The notes under the pieces are model-generated. The model worked only from the letters and a program-made list of their open reading frames with translations, did no database searches and was not told the DNA's origin. DNA of 32,931 nt. Source: a virus. The stretch lies in IMG/VR virus record IMGVR_UViG_3300024348_000149, positions 1 through 32,931 of that record. One strand, 5' to 3'. Both the position numbers and the translations under genes were made by a program. This document shows positions 7,209 through 15,764 of the stretch, one piece after another (position 1 is the first letter of the stretch; the number at the start of each line of letters is the position of its first letter).

Positions 7209-8536
7209 CAGTGTAACTTTCCAAATGGGCCGAACATTGGGCCTTTTTTCTGTGCCATAAAAAATAAATCCCTTATAAAGTCTTTTCTTCTAGATAATGA
7301 TAAATTTGCTACAATATATGCAAAACATACGATTTGAGATATAACAACATTATCTTTACTTCTTCCTTTTGACCAAGATTCTTCAAGTTGGTCTACAAAT
7401 TTATCTAAATTCCCATCAATTGTAAAAAGTGTTTTATTTCTTTTTATAATCGATATTTTATTTTCAAAATCTTTTCTATCAAACTTCATATAATGAGTGT
7501 GTTCTGGCATCAAATATCCATCCTTTTTTAATTCAAGTTTCAACATATCTTTTGGAACTTTTCCTAAGAACGCAGCAGCTCCAGTTCCAACAAACTCATA
7601 TGTGATGTTTCCAATTTGGGCCTGATTGCTTTTCACCCCCATACGATAAGTTTTGTTTTGATATTTTACTTCTAATTGACTAGTAACTGAAGTAAAAGAC
7701 TTTGTTTTTTCATTATATGGAATATTTAAAAGAAACTTTGAATAGTCTACAGAACTTTCTTTAGTAGAAGATTTTAAATTTACTAAATCATAATTTAATT
7801 TTTTTCCATCATTCTTTTTCAAAGAAACACCAACAATGTCTGTATTATTATATGCAGAAACTAATATAGCATTACACTCTTGAATACTAACTGCTTCATC
7901 TAACATCGCTTCATATTTTTTATAAGCAGACGACCTTAAAATCCATATATCAGCTGGGTTCCACGAATCTTTCTTTGCAATATCAAACTTGGTATTTACT
8001 AATTTTGATATATAATCCATAAATCCCCCATCACGATTATAAACATCAAATTTACTATTTGGTAGCTTAGTTTCTTTTTCGATTTGATTAAATTGTAATT
8101 CAAATGAATTATACCAAGACTTTTCATATGGAAGATTGGGATATATTTCTAAGAGTGTCGGAAGCATTTGCTCGAATTTCTTGTAATTTTTTGTTTTACT
8201 AGATAATAATTCCTCAAATATTTTAAGAGTAATTAATTCTTGTTGTTGGGTAGTAGGAGCATTACTACTTGGATTAGATCCATTTCCAAATTTAAGAGAT
8301 ATTCCTATATATTTTTTCTTATATGAATTTATATCGACCATATTCTTAAAATCATTAAGAATCTTTGCGTTTCCAAATCCTGCGTTACCTGTCTCTATTG
8401 TAATAAATTCATCAAAAGATTTTCCAAAGCTCGATTTCATTTCTTCGAATAATGAAACCAAAACTTTTTCTTTACTCGTTACCACCCCAAGATCTTTTAT
8501 ATCTTGGGATGATTTTGGTCTATAATTATAAGCCAT
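7208..8536 (-). CDS. Hypothetical protein, possibly nuclease-like, 442 aa
   Basis: The ATG at 8536 is the first gene start behind the late-promoter octamer at 8573-8580. The protein is Lys/Asn-rich and shows no firm family match. WNPADIWIL (192-200), followed 35-40 residues later by DIVGVSLKKN (233-242), has the D...(S/E)-x-K geometry of a PD-(D/E)xK-type core, but the second acidic residue is replaced by Ser. That assignment is therefore speculative. There is no signal peptide and no capsid-targeting leader. The C-terminal region (ISQIVCFAYIVANLSL, about 403-418) is hydrophobic and probably a buried helix. The gene leads the late-type block and is coupled to the KWDG gene. Confidence 0.7.
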   Translation of the reverse strand: MAYNYRPKSSQDIKDLGVVTSKEKVLVSLFEEMKSSFGKSFDEFITIETGNAGFGNAKILNDFKNMVDINSYKKKYIGISLKFGNGSNPSSNAPTTQQQELITLKIFEELLSSKTKNYKKFEQMLPTLLEIYPNLPYEKSWYNSFELQFNQIEKETKLPNSKFDVYNRDGGFMDYISKLVNTKFDIAKKDSWNPADIWILRSSAYKKYEAMLDEAVSIQECNAILVSAYNNTDIVGVSLKKNDGKKLNYDLVNLKSSTKESSVDYSKFLLNIPYNEKTKSFTSVTSQLEVKYQNKTYRMGVKSNQAQIGNITYEFVGTGAAAFLGKVPKDMLKLELKKDGYLMPEHTHYMKFDRKDFENKISIIKRNKTLFTIDGNLDKFVDQLEESWSKGRSKDNVVISQIVCFAYIVANLSLSRRKDFIRDLFFMAQKKGPMFGPFGKLH

Positions 8537-8572
8537 GAAATGGAATTACCTTTTTATTCAGTTAATGCCCAC

Positions 8573-8580
8573 TATTTATA
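8573..8580 (-). promoter_or_regulatory. T4-type late promoter octamer TATAAATA
   Basis: Read on the minus strand this is an exact TATAAATA, the T4 late -10 element recognised by gp55-containing RNA polymerase. It lies in the 48-base gap between the oxygenase stop and the 442-aa gene, 37 bases before the ATG, and has no -35 hexamer as expected for this class. The matching sigma factor gp55 is encoded at 30389-30934. Confidence 0.7.
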
Positions 8581-8584
8581 ATTT

Positions 8585-9238
8585 TTACATATAGTGCAAA
8601 TAAGTTCCTACAATATATTTGTCATTAGAAACTGCTGGTTGGGCCTGGTGTGGGTGTGTCCAGAATGGCGGGAATACGGCAAGTCTGCCTTGAACTGGCT
8701 TAATGCTTGTATTATAATCTGGAAATACTGTCTCTCCGCCTTCTTCTACTGTATTCAAGTAAAAGAAACATACCAAGAATCTTCTAGCAGAAGCATAATC
8801 ACCGACATCTGCGTGATATTTGAAATCATCCTCAGTTCCAGCAAAATACTTCTTCATCCGCACTTCTTCATTATGACATTGTGTAGGGAAAAAAGCAATA
8901 TTATTATGCTGACGATAACTTTCAACATATTCGGAAACTTTACCCAATAATTCCATTGACAACTCTTCAAATTTTGGATTAGCTGACAACAGGGCAGGGT
9001 CAAAGAAGTTTATTTCTGTAAAACTTCTATACTCTGGATGTTCAGTTTTCTTATGATGTTCTTGAGCCTTTTCAAACTCTGCGATAATCTCTTCGCATTT
9101 CTCAGCTGATAAAACATTATCCCAAACAGAAATATATGCCATATTTCCATCTGGTGGCTTTACCGCAAAGGTATCTTGATCTACTTCAAAATTTACAACT
9201 TCCTGTTCTGTAGTTGCTGTGTTTGTTTCTTCTGTCAT
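8585..9238 (-). CDS. 2OG-Fe(II) dioxygenase, prolyl-4-hydroxylase-like, 217 aa
   Basis: The protein has the double-stranded beta-helix signature of Fe(II)/2-oxoglutarate oxygenases. H142 and D144 lie in FKYHADVGD, a distal His lies in WTHPHQ (H195 or H197), and a 2-oxoglutarate-binding basic residue is likely in DKYIVGTYL (K207). The GGETVFPDY element before the last strands is typical of the prolyl-hydroxylase-like group common in marine phages. Its substrate may be protein, or nucleic acid given the nearby replication genes; this is not decided by sequence. It overlaps the gp41 helicase gene by ATGA and ends just before the late-promoter octamer, so it is probably transcribed with the replication genes. 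Confidence 0.85.
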   Translation of the reverse strand: MTEETNTATTEQEVVNFEVDQDTFAVKPPDGNMAYISVWDNVLSAEKCEEIIAEFEKAQEHHKKTEHPEYRSFTEINFFDPALLSANPKFEELSMELLGKVSEYVESYRQHNNIAFFPTQCHNEEVRMKKYFAGTEDDFKYHADVGDYASARRFLVCFFYLNTVEEGGETVFPDYNTSIKPVQGRLAVFPPFWTHPHQAQPAVSNDKYIVGTYLHYM

Positions 9239-10623
9239 AGTTTAATCTCCACTTTTCCTATCTTTTTACTGGATTTTGTACTAGAGAATGTTTCTCTAAA
9301 GTTATTATCTGTTTTTTCTTGTATTAGTTCATCTTGTGCATCTTCTTCTACATCATACAATCTCATTTTAGGTCTGTCAATACCGACAACAAATCTTTTA
9401 TATTCATTTGGATCATTATACCTATTCTTCAATTGTTTAATTAATATTTGCCCCATTTCTTCTAATTCTTCTGTTGCAATCAAAGCAAACATCAAGTCCG
9501 CTGTAGCGGGCAAACCAAAACTTTCTGATGTATCTGTCAAGTCTACATCACTATTGCCATATCCACCTCTGGTCGTTTGGGTTGCAGTCACAATAGGAAC
9601 ATCATTCTCAACAGCAAGACCTCGTAGTTCTTCTGCAATAGATTTTATCAATGTATATGAGTTTGCACCAGCGCCAGGTTTGACACGAGCCGATGAACAT
9701 ATATTTAGGTAATCAATATAGATTACTTTTGGACGAAAATTCTTCTTTAATGACAACTCATTTAACAAATGTCTGAAGTGGTTTGCATTGGCAACTGCTG
9801 TAGGATATTCTTTAATAATCATCTTTCCAGTAGTTTTCTTTTGTAATTTGTCAATCTTTTTATCAAAGGTATTTCTAGCCATACTAGAAACATCTTGAAT
9901 AGAAGTATTCAATAAGTTTGCATCAATACGCTCTGCAATTTTTTCCTCTGACATCTCAGCAGTAATATACAAAACATCATATCCCATTAAGAGATGATTT
10001 GCCGCACAGTCACACATAAACAGTGATTTTCCAACACCAGTACCAGCGAGAGCAACATTCAAAGTTTTCTTTGGCAATCCACCCTGAGTAATACGATTTA
10101 ACATATCCAAATGAAATGGTATCTTTTCTTCTACTTTTTGATAGAATTCAAATCTAGATTCCCAATCGTCAATAAAATCATGCCCAATATTACTATCAAA
10201 TGAAACTGCGAGAGCTTCACTCAGTATCTTAGGCATATTACCTTTATCTGGGCCATCGTCATTAATAATACTAATAGATTTCATTACTGCATTATATACA
10301 GCACGATCCTGACACCATTTTTCTGTAGCATCAAGTTGCCACTGACTATTTCTATGTTCTTCTTTTTGATTATTAAGATAATCTATAAACTCTACAGATT
10401 CTTTATAAATGTTTTCTGATACATTAACATCCTCTAAAGATATCATCAGCGAATCTTTAGTCGGAAGTTCATTATACTTTTCAATATGATTTTTCATCAA
10501 ATCAAATACAGTTTTATTCGATTCGCTCTGAAAGTATTCACGGTCTATAAACGGCAATGCTTTACGCACATAAGCATCATCCGCAAATAAACAATTCATA
10601 ACAACTTGTTCAGTTAATTCCAT
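9235..10623 (-). CDS. 41: Replicative DNA helicase gp41 (DnaB family)
   Basis: This is a DnaB/RecA-fold hexameric helicase that unwinds DNA 5'-3' ahead of the fork and works with primase. Walker A is AGTGVGKS (193-200), Walker B is VIYIDYLN at about 302, a TATQTTRGG sensor strand follows, and an arginine-rich element lies in LKNRYND. The N-terminal helical domain covers about 1-150. The length of 462 aa is close to T4 gp41 (475). The start overlaps the end of the zinc-protein gene by 14 bases, so its ribosome site lies inside that gene. Its place directly after uvsX and the zinc protein is the usual marine T4-like order. Confidence 0.95.
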   Translation of the reverse strand: MELTEQVVMNCLFADDAYVRKALPFIDREYFQSESNKTVFDLMKNHIEKYNELPTKDSLMISLEDVNVSENIYKESVEFIDYLNNQKEEHRNSQWQLDATEKWCQDRAVYNAVMKSISIINDDGPDKGNMPKILSEALAVSFDSNIGHDFIDDWESRFEFYQKVEEKIPFHLDMLNRITQGGLPKKTLNVALAGTGVGKSLFMCDCAANHLLMGYDVLYITAEMSEEKIAERIDANLLNTSIQDVSSMARNTFDKKIDKLQKKTTGKMIIKEYPTAVANANHFRHLLNELSLKKNFRPKVIYIDYLNICSSARVKPGAGANSYTLIKSIAEELRGLAVENDVPIVTATQTTRGGYGNSDVDLTDTSESFGLPATADLMFALIATEELEEMGQILIKQLKNRYNDPNEYKRFVVGIDRPKMRLYDVEEDAQDELIQEKTDNNFRETFSSTKSSKKIGKVEIKL

Positions 10624-10936
10624 TTAACCTTTTTGCCTCTTCAATTAATTTTTCTGATTCTTTTTTCAAATGCTCAGCTTGACGCAATAGCGCCTCTCGC
10701 TTTCCATCTATGTCTGTACCCTTAAACATAGACATAGTATTTGGTTCTTCGTCGGATGTTCCATACACTTCCGTCCATTTATCTTTTGGACATCTAATCT
10801 GGGCAATCTTTGCCTTTGCAGGCATAAAACATCCACAAGATTTACATACCTTTATAGATGCCTGAAACTGGTCACAGGAGCGACACGTTGCCATGCGCTC
10901 CTGATAGATATAGTTGGATGCAAATATCTTAGACAT
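10610..10936 (-). CDS. Small zinc-ribbon protein between uvsX and 41, 108 aa
   Basis: Four cysteines in CRSCDQFQASIKVCKSCGC (18-36) form a zinc-binding knuckle pair, with a fifth Cys in RCPKDKW. The C-terminal third is a charged amphipathic helix (REALLRQAEHLKKESEKLI). The family is recurrent between uvsX and 41 in marine T4-like phages and has no established function that I know; its position suggests a replication or recombination accessory. The ATG overlaps the uvsX stop as TAATG, so it is translated by coupling. Confidence 0.8.
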   Translation of the reverse strand: MSKIFASNYIYQERMATCRSCDQFQASIKVCKSCGCFMPAKAKIAQIRCPKDKWTEVYGTSDEEPNTMSMFKGTDIDGKREALLRQAEHLKKESEKLIEEAKRLNGIN

Positions 10937-11952
10937 TATCCAACTCTAAACTTCTTACTGATAAATTCATCAAACTTTACATCTTCCAAAATTGGTTGCC
11001 AAAACTCACTATTATGAGTATCTTTCTCACGAAACTTTTTATCAGAAACCTCACCAGATTCCACATCAACCATCTGATACCAGCCGCCTGACCTTGATAT
11101 TACACCATAATCCATGGCCATGTCAAGAAGACCTGAGAATTTATCTACACCCTTTTCCCAAGAAACTGAAATCGGTATTTTAGATTTTTCTTTGACAAAC
11201 CTAGATTTCTCGACATTGATTACAAAATGATATCCTTGTATCTCCGTACCCACCTTATCTTGTTGTCTACCAACAATCCAAATAGTGTCAGCACTATAAT
11301 ACATTCCAGTGCCACCAGAGACTACTTTGGTAGGATATAGCCCCTGAGAATCATATGTATGATTGATAGCAACCATTGGAATATCCTTCATCGTAAGATG
11401 TGGAGTAATCATTCTGAATAAGGATTTAAACTGCTTTGCCCTAGTCATATCGGCTGCAGACTTTTGACTCTCTGCATCATCCACTTCTTTCTTGGATGCC
11501 AAGTTACCGACAGAATCTACCATGATAAACACTTTATCATCAGTTTCAATTTCTTTTAACTGAGCAACCATATCAAATTTTAGCTCTTCCAAATCAGTGA
11601 CAGGAACGTGGACAATTCTTGTTGTGTCAATATCAAATACATCAAAATATCCCTGTGGAGTACCAAATTCCGAATCGTAAAATAAGACAACACCTTCTGG
11701 ATTTTTATCCATGAAAGCTTTCATCATAATTAGTCCGAAAGCAGTTTTAAAATGTTTAGATGGGCCTGCAATCATTGTCAATCCTGATGTATATCCACCA
11801 TTCAAAGAACCAGAAAATGCGACATTCATCGCCGGAATATTAGTCGGGGTGCTGTCTTTTTCATGTAGGTATTTTGATTCTGATAACACATTAACTCTCC
11901 CATCTTTAAATGAAGAGTTTTTTCTAAGTTTGCTCATTAATCCTTTTGACAT
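10936..11952 (-). CDS. uvsX: UvsX recombinase (RecA family)
   Basis: This is the phage strand-exchange ATPase that forms filaments on single-stranded DNA for recombination-dependent replication. Walker A is GPSKHFKT (63-70), matching the unusual UvsX form in which Phe replaces Gly before K-T/S. Walker B is VFIMVDS (D146), and an ATP-sensing NHTYDSQG loop lies near 196-203. At 338 aa it is shorter than T4 UvsX (391), as in marine relatives. The ATG has a good AGGAGA site that overlaps the end of gene 43. No recognisable uvsY was found in the window. Confidence 0.95.
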   Translation of the reverse strand: MSKGLMSKLRKNSSFKDGRVNVLSESKYLHEKDSTPTNIPAMNVAFSGSLNGGYTSGLTMIAGPSKHFKTAFGLIMMKAFMDKNPEGVVLFYDSEFGTPQGYFDVFDIDTTRIVHVPVTDLEELKFDMVAQLKEIETDDKVFIMVDSVGNLASKKEVDDAESQKSAADMTRAKQFKSLFRMITPHLTMKDIPMVAINHTYDSQGLYPTKVVSGGTGMYYSADTIWIVGRQQDKVGTEIQGYHFVINVEKSRFVKEKSKIPISVSWEKGVDKFSGLLDMAMDYGVISRSGGWYQMVDVESGEVSDKKFREKDTHNSEFWQPILEDVKFDEFISKKFRVG

Positions 11953-11961
11953 CGTTTTCTC

Positions 11962-14493
11962 CTAAAAAAAGTCATCTATCGAAACACGGTCTTCTGTTGT
12001 CCAACCAATTGCATCAGTGATGGTGGTGATTGGATCTAAGAAGGCCTTTTCGAATTGTTTGTTATAATCTATAAATCTTAGCAAATCAAATTCTTCTGGT
12101 AGAACATTTTGAATTGCAATTGTATTGTTTCCAATTGGATTGGGTTCTTTTAGATAGGCGAACTTAATCTTTTCGCCCTCTTTGATAACTGGATAAGTCA
12201 TATCCAATTTATGTTTCTTGACTAGCTGATTGTAGTGCATTACTCCCTTTACGTGGATTGGGGTTCCTTTCGTGAATAAGTCTTTAGAATCATGATACTT
12301 CTTCAAACCATTCACACTTCGTGGAAATGATATCTCATCTATCGCAAGTTGTTTGAATTCTTTTCTAAAACTTTCAATATATCTTATCAACTCTTTATTG
12401 TCGCCTTTCATAATAACTTTGAAAGATTCTCTGAGTTTATCTCTACATGCTGCGGGCGTAGAAGATCGAACTGCTTCAATGCCCATAATTTTGAGTTCTG
12501 GAGTTTTATATCGAACACCTTCATTATCATGGACATTTAAAATATATCTCTTCTTTGCAGTCCACAAACCTTTTGATGCGATGACTTCTCTAGCCATTAC
12601 CATCTTCTGGTCATATGAATTCATATACGAAGCAAGATCTTGATAAGCCTTATCAATAAAAGGTTCAAGTTTGTCTTGAGCAACTCTATCCAAAAAAGAT
12701 ACAATTGTGTCCGTCGATACACCACCCTCACTCTCTGGTCTCGAAATTTTTTCTCCAAACACCTTGTGTACCAAGTCACCAAAAACAACGTATATCGAAT
12801 CCGTATCGCTCGCAATAACATACTCTTTCTCATCCTCATTCCCTAAAATTTTGTTAATATATTCATTGACTCGTTTTTCAATCCAACGAATAGAAAGTTG
12901 TCCAGACAGTGTAATAGATTCTGCCTGTCTAATATCAAAGTATCTAAAGTACTGATTTCCTAATGCACCATAAGCAGAGTTCAACAGAATCTTTGCAGCC
13001 ATTTGTTTATTATGTAACTGGGCAATCTTTTTATCCAATTCTATGGGATCACCATCTCCATCAATCTTGCGCTGTTTACATTTTAGCATTTCTTTTTTAG
13101 AAATTACACGTTCATCATACATATTTTGCATCAACTTGGGCAAAAACCCTCGTTTAGCATTATCATATAACACTCCATTTGGAGTTAAAGAATAACCATG
13201 TTGCTGACAAGCTTCAGTATCAGTTTTTTTCTCTAGAAGTTTTTCCACACTAGTATCTACTCTATCAGTTTCTATAAGTGTTTCTGGACTGATATTGTAC
13301 TGCATAATTAAATGCGGATACAGACTGTTTAAATCAAAAGACATCACCCAATCATGCATACCGACAATAGGATCTTTTACATATGCACCAGCATATGCTT
13401 CTGTTTTTGTACTAAAAGTTTTCGGGGGAATTACAATATTATCTTTTCGCAGTAAATTAAAAGCGATAGAATCCCATGTTTTAATTGGAGAAAATACTTC
13501 ATCATAATTAACCTTCGCCTGATATGCAATTGTTATCAACAACTCCAAAAGCTTCAATTTATCTTCAAGCCTATCAACCAATTCGACATCAATAATATTA
13601 TAGTCAATATATTTTTGATAGTCGTGTTTATAAAACAAATGCATAGCAGAAAACTCAGAGTGATCTAGTTTTCTTTGTCCTAATTCTATAAATGCAATAT
13701 GATCTAATCGATAACTCTCTCTTGTTACATATGTAAACTTTTTATACAAGTCAAGATAATCGATAATGTTTAATCCAAGAAGTTGAATTTGTTCTACTAG
13801 TTGGCCGCGGATATTTTTCTGTATCTTTTTAACCGAGCGCCATGGAGACAGTCTCTTCATCTGCTCCTCGCCCAGTATCTTGGTGATTCTATTCACTAGA
13901 TAAAGGATATCAAAAGAGTTCACATTCCAACCTGTGACGATATCAATATCCGCGGCCTCCCACAAATTCAAAAAAGAACGCAATAGTTCCATTTCGCTTG
14001 TGCATTTGTAGTATTTAATATCAAGATGCTGCACTTCTGGCGTTATATCTTCCCAATCACCCAATCCCAAAACTGTATACAGTCCATTAGATTTCAAAGT
14101 GATTGCGTTAACACGTTCTGCAGCTGCAGCAGGTTCTGGAAATCCCTGCTCACACTCAACTTCAATATCCAAAGTTACAGTGTTGATCTGTTCAACATCA
14201 TATTCCAAATCCTGATATGTATCAGATATAAATGGGTATATAAAAGGAGACATTCCATATAATGGAGTCAATCCTTCGGTTTCCCTTATCTTATTTCGGG
14301 CTTCTCCAATTGTCGGAAATGTAACTTTCTTTAGATTTTTACCATCTAAAGATTTAAACTTGGTGTTTTTTTCTTTAGTTTCGTGAAATAGGGATGGTTT
14401 GTAATCTAGTCTAAGTTTTTTTCGCTCGCCATTGTGAACTTCTCTGACTAGAATCTTGTTCCCAATGTTTTGAACATTCGTGTAAAAACGCAT
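11962..14493 (-). CDS. 43: DNA polymerase gp43 (family B)
   Basis: This is the replicative polymerase with a 3'-5' proofreading domain. Exo I is TLDIEVE (D109, E111), Exo II is NVNSFDI (D195) and Exo III is around YNIIDVELVD. Polymerase motif A is SFDLNSLYP, motif B is KILLNSAYGALGN and motif C is ASDTDSIYV. The 843-aa length is close to T4 (898), the gene is intact, and it contains no intron or intein. The ATG follows GAGG at short spacing, and a TTGACA promoter lies directly upstream. In T4, RegA and gp43 itself repress this mRNA; I did not identify the operator here. Confidence 0.97.
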   Translation of the reverse strand: MRFYTNVQNIGNKILVREVHNGERKKLRLDYKPSLFHETKEKNTKFKSLDGKNLKKVTFPTIGEARNKIRETEGLTPLYGMSPFIYPFISDTYQDLEYDVEQINTVTLDIEVECEQGFPEPAAAAERVNAITLKSNGLYTVLGLGDWEDITPEVQHLDIKYYKCTSEMELLRSFLNLWEAADIDIVTGWNVNSFDILYLVNRITKILGEEQMKRLSPWRSVKKIQKNIRGQLVEQIQLLGLNIIDYLDLYKKFTYVTRESYRLDHIAFIELGQRKLDHSEFSAMHLFYKHDYQKYIDYNIIDVELVDRLEDKLKLLELLITIAYQAKVNYDEVFSPIKTWDSIAFNLLRKDNIVIPPKTFSTKTEAYAGAYVKDPIVGMHDWVMSFDLNSLYPHLIMQYNISPETLIETDRVDTSVEKLLEKKTDTEACQQHGYSLTPNGVLYDNAKRGFLPKLMQNMYDERVISKKEMLKCKQRKIDGDGDPIELDKKIAQLHNKQMAAKILLNSAYGALGNQYFRYFDIRQAESITLSGQLSIRWIEKRVNEYINKILGNEDEKEYVIASDTDSIYVVFGDLVHKVFGEKISRPESEGGVSTDTIVSFLDRVAQDKLEPFIDKAYQDLASYMNSYDQKMVMAREVIASKGLWTAKKRYILNVHDNEGVRYKTPELKIMGIEAVRSSTPAACRDKLRESFKVIMKGDNKELIRYIESFRKEFKQLAIDEISFPRSVNGLKKYHDSKDLFTKGTPIHVKGVMHYNQLVKKHKLDMTYPVIKEGEKIKFAYLKEPNPIGNNTIAIQNVLPEEFDLLRFIDYNKQFEKAFLDPITTITDAIGWTTEDRVSIDDFF

Positions 14494-14520
14494 AATACCT
14501 CATTATATAATTGTTTGATA

Positions 14521-14549
14521 ATCTTAACACATCTTTTGCGATATGTCAA
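14521..14549 (-). promoter_or_regulatory. Sigma70-type promoter for gene 43
   Basis: On the minus strand, TTGACA (14544-14549) is followed after 17 bases by TAAGAT (14521-14526). It sits in the 64-base gap before polymerase gene 43. The -35 hexamer is perfect and the -10 matches 4 of 6 consensus positions. The spacing and location support an early or middle promoter read by host polymerase. Confidence 0.6.
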
Positions 14550-14557
14550 GATTTTTA

Positions 14558-14905
14558 TCAAATTTTAACGAACCCATGATTTCCGCTTGGCGCAGAAGTC
14601 TGGAGTGTTGGTTTACTTGGTGGCATCACTAAACCGCTACCAAATACTTTATTATATTCGTTGATTAATTCATTTACTGGGTCTGTAATAAATCCAATAT
14701 AAGATTTTTCAACGGTAATGCCATCTGACGATTTTGTATATGGCATAAAGGGTGCCAACCCAACCCTAGCAGTAGCAGAGGTTGTGTCGGCATATGATGT
14801 TACAATCTGACAAACATTTTTGATGAAGACTTTATTATCTTCTTTTTCTTCGACTTCGCCCATCAGTTCTTCACCAGAAATAAGTCTAAGAACTTTAGCT
14901 GGCAT
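14558..14905 (-). CDS. Sm-like (LSm-fold) phage protein, 115 aa
   Basis: The N-terminal half, VLRLISGEELMGEVEEKEDN, followed by VFIKNVCQIV, has the five-stranded pattern of an Sm1 motif with the typical G-E-E turn. SYIGFITDPVNELINEYNKVFG after residue 75 resembles the Sm2 strand plus a helix. The tail is Pro/Ser-rich. A second protein of the same plan is encoded at 31056-31466. Sm-like rings bind RNA, so a role in transcript or replication control is possible but is inferred. Its ATG lies inside the end of the preceding gene (11-base overlap). Confidence 0.65.
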   Translation of the reverse strand: MPAKVLRLISGEELMGEVEEKEDNKVFIKNVCQIVTSYADTTSATARVGLAPFMPYTKSSDGITVEKSYIGFITDPVNELINEYNKVFGSGLVMPPSKPTLQTSAPSGNHGFVKI

Positions 14906-15182
14906 CAGAAGCTTCTTCTGGCGGCGCTTCTGCTGGCGGCGTTACTGCTGGTGCTGGTTGCTGAATATTTGCAAAATAAGAAATAACTGTTTTTAGTTTT
15001 CCTTCTGCGTGTTCTAGATTTCCGACTAATCGATCCATTTCATCAACCACATCTCCATGTTCTCCAACGCCTACTCCATTTTCAAAATATACTTGAAGAT
15101 TGGCAATCGCCTCATCTCGCTGATATTCATATTTACGGATTAAAGCTCTCAATTTTAAACTTTGTGAATAATCTAATTTCAT
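14895..15182 (-). CDS. Hypothetical helical protein with Pro/Ala-rich tail, 95 aa
   Basis: The ATG follows a clear AGGAG site. Residues 1-72 are predicted helical and charged (SLKLRALIRKYEYQRDEAI and MDRLVGNLEHAEGKLKTVI), probably forming a coiled coil. The last 25 residues are a Pro/Ala/Glu-rich flexible tail (PAPAVTPPAEAPPEEASDAS). I do not recognise a family. I compared its character with UvsY, which lies near this gene group in some T4 relatives, and saw no convincing match. Confidence 0.65.
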   Translation of the reverse strand: MKLDYSQSLKLRALIRKYEYQRDEAIANLQVYFENGVGVGEHGDVVDEMDRLVGNLEHAEGKLKTVISYFANIQQPAPAVTPPAEAPPEEASDAS

Positions 15183-15197
15183 TTTATAACTCCTATG

Positions 15198-15533
15198 TTA
15201 TCCTTGATAATCTTTTGCTTGTTCCATTTTCGCACCTTCACGAATCCACTTCTTTTCATTTTTAATATGATTTCTGATTTGTTGTTGAAGATGCCGAGAA
15301 TACTCAGTGTCACCCAACCATTTTATAACTCTTCTTTCAAACCATTTCCATTCCATATTAAGAATTTTTTGAACTACATGTGGACTTTTTGTTACAATTT
15401 CCTTATTGTTAAGGATTTCTTGCATCAATCCATCATGTGGAAGGCCTGGAGAAAATTCTATATCGGTTCCCGATCCTGTTGTTTTATATAAAACATTATT
15501 ATCGTCAACATGCATTTCATATTCTTCTGACAT
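15198..15533 (-). CDS. Hypothetical protein, 111 aa
   Basis: The ATG follows AAGG at good spacing, and the start lies directly after the stop of the histone-like gene. The protein is charged, with a Trp-rich central helix (ILNMEWKWFERRVIKWLG) followed by a basic helix (YSRHLQQQIRNHIKNEKKW). Such a Trp/Arg/Lys-rich helical protein could bind nucleic acid, but no family is recognised. It is intact and lies in the hsp20-to-43 small-gene run. Confidence 0.65.
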   Translation of the reverse strand: MSEEYEMHVDDNNVLYKTTGSGTDIEFSPGLPHDGLMQEILNNKEIVTKSPHVVQKILNMEWKWFERRVIKWLGDTEYSRHLQQQIRNHIKNEKKWIREGAKMEQAKDYQG

Positions 15534-15534
15534 A

Positions 15535-15720
15535 TTAAGAACCTTTTACAATCCAATCTTTTTCGTCTTGGATTTCGCCGCGGCGAGCTTTACACAATTT
15601 CATCAATTCGTTTAAGTGTTTTCTTGCCCGAACACCGGCAGACTTATTTCCACCTTGAAATTTTTCGTTCTCTAATTTATACTGTTCCAATTCAATGGTT
15701 AATTGATCATGAGTTTCCAT
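15535..15720 (-). CDS. Histone H1-like (Hc1-type) small protein, 61 aa
   Basis: The sequence FQGGNKSAGVRARKHLNELM closely resembles the conserved GNKxAGxRARKxLxEL core of bacterial Hc1/histone H1-like proteins, which are Lys/Arg-rich helical DNA-associated proteins. The ribosome site AAGGA is well placed. Unlike chlamydial Hc1 it lacks the long Lys/Ala tail and stops after DWIVKGS. It may bind phage or host DNA, for example in nucleoid remodelling; this is inferred from family resemblance only. Confidence 0.65.
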   Translation of the reverse strand: METHDQLTIELEQYKLENEKFQGGNKSAGVRARKHLNELMKLCKARRGEIQDEKDWIVKGS

Positions 15721-15739
15721 TTTATTTTCCTTTTAGAAT

Positions 15740-15757
15740 GGGGGGATTTCTCCCCCC
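15740..15757 (-). terminator. Strong GC hairpin between hsp20 and the H1-like gene
   Basis: On the minus strand GGGGGGA and TCCCCCC form a perfect 7-bp stem closed by a GAAA tetraloop. It starts 8 bases after the hsp20 stop codon. There is no T-run after the stem (ATTCTAAAAGG follows), so it is more likely an mRNA-stabilising or attenuating hairpin than a full rho-independent terminator. In this AT-rich DNA the G6/C6 arms are conspicuous. Confidence 0.6.
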
Positions 15758-15764
15758 TAATGAT

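Noticed and set aside
14895-15533. UvsY recombination mediator
   Set aside because: The 95-aa and 111-aa proteins are helical and basic, but neither shows the conserved blocks of UvsY that I know.
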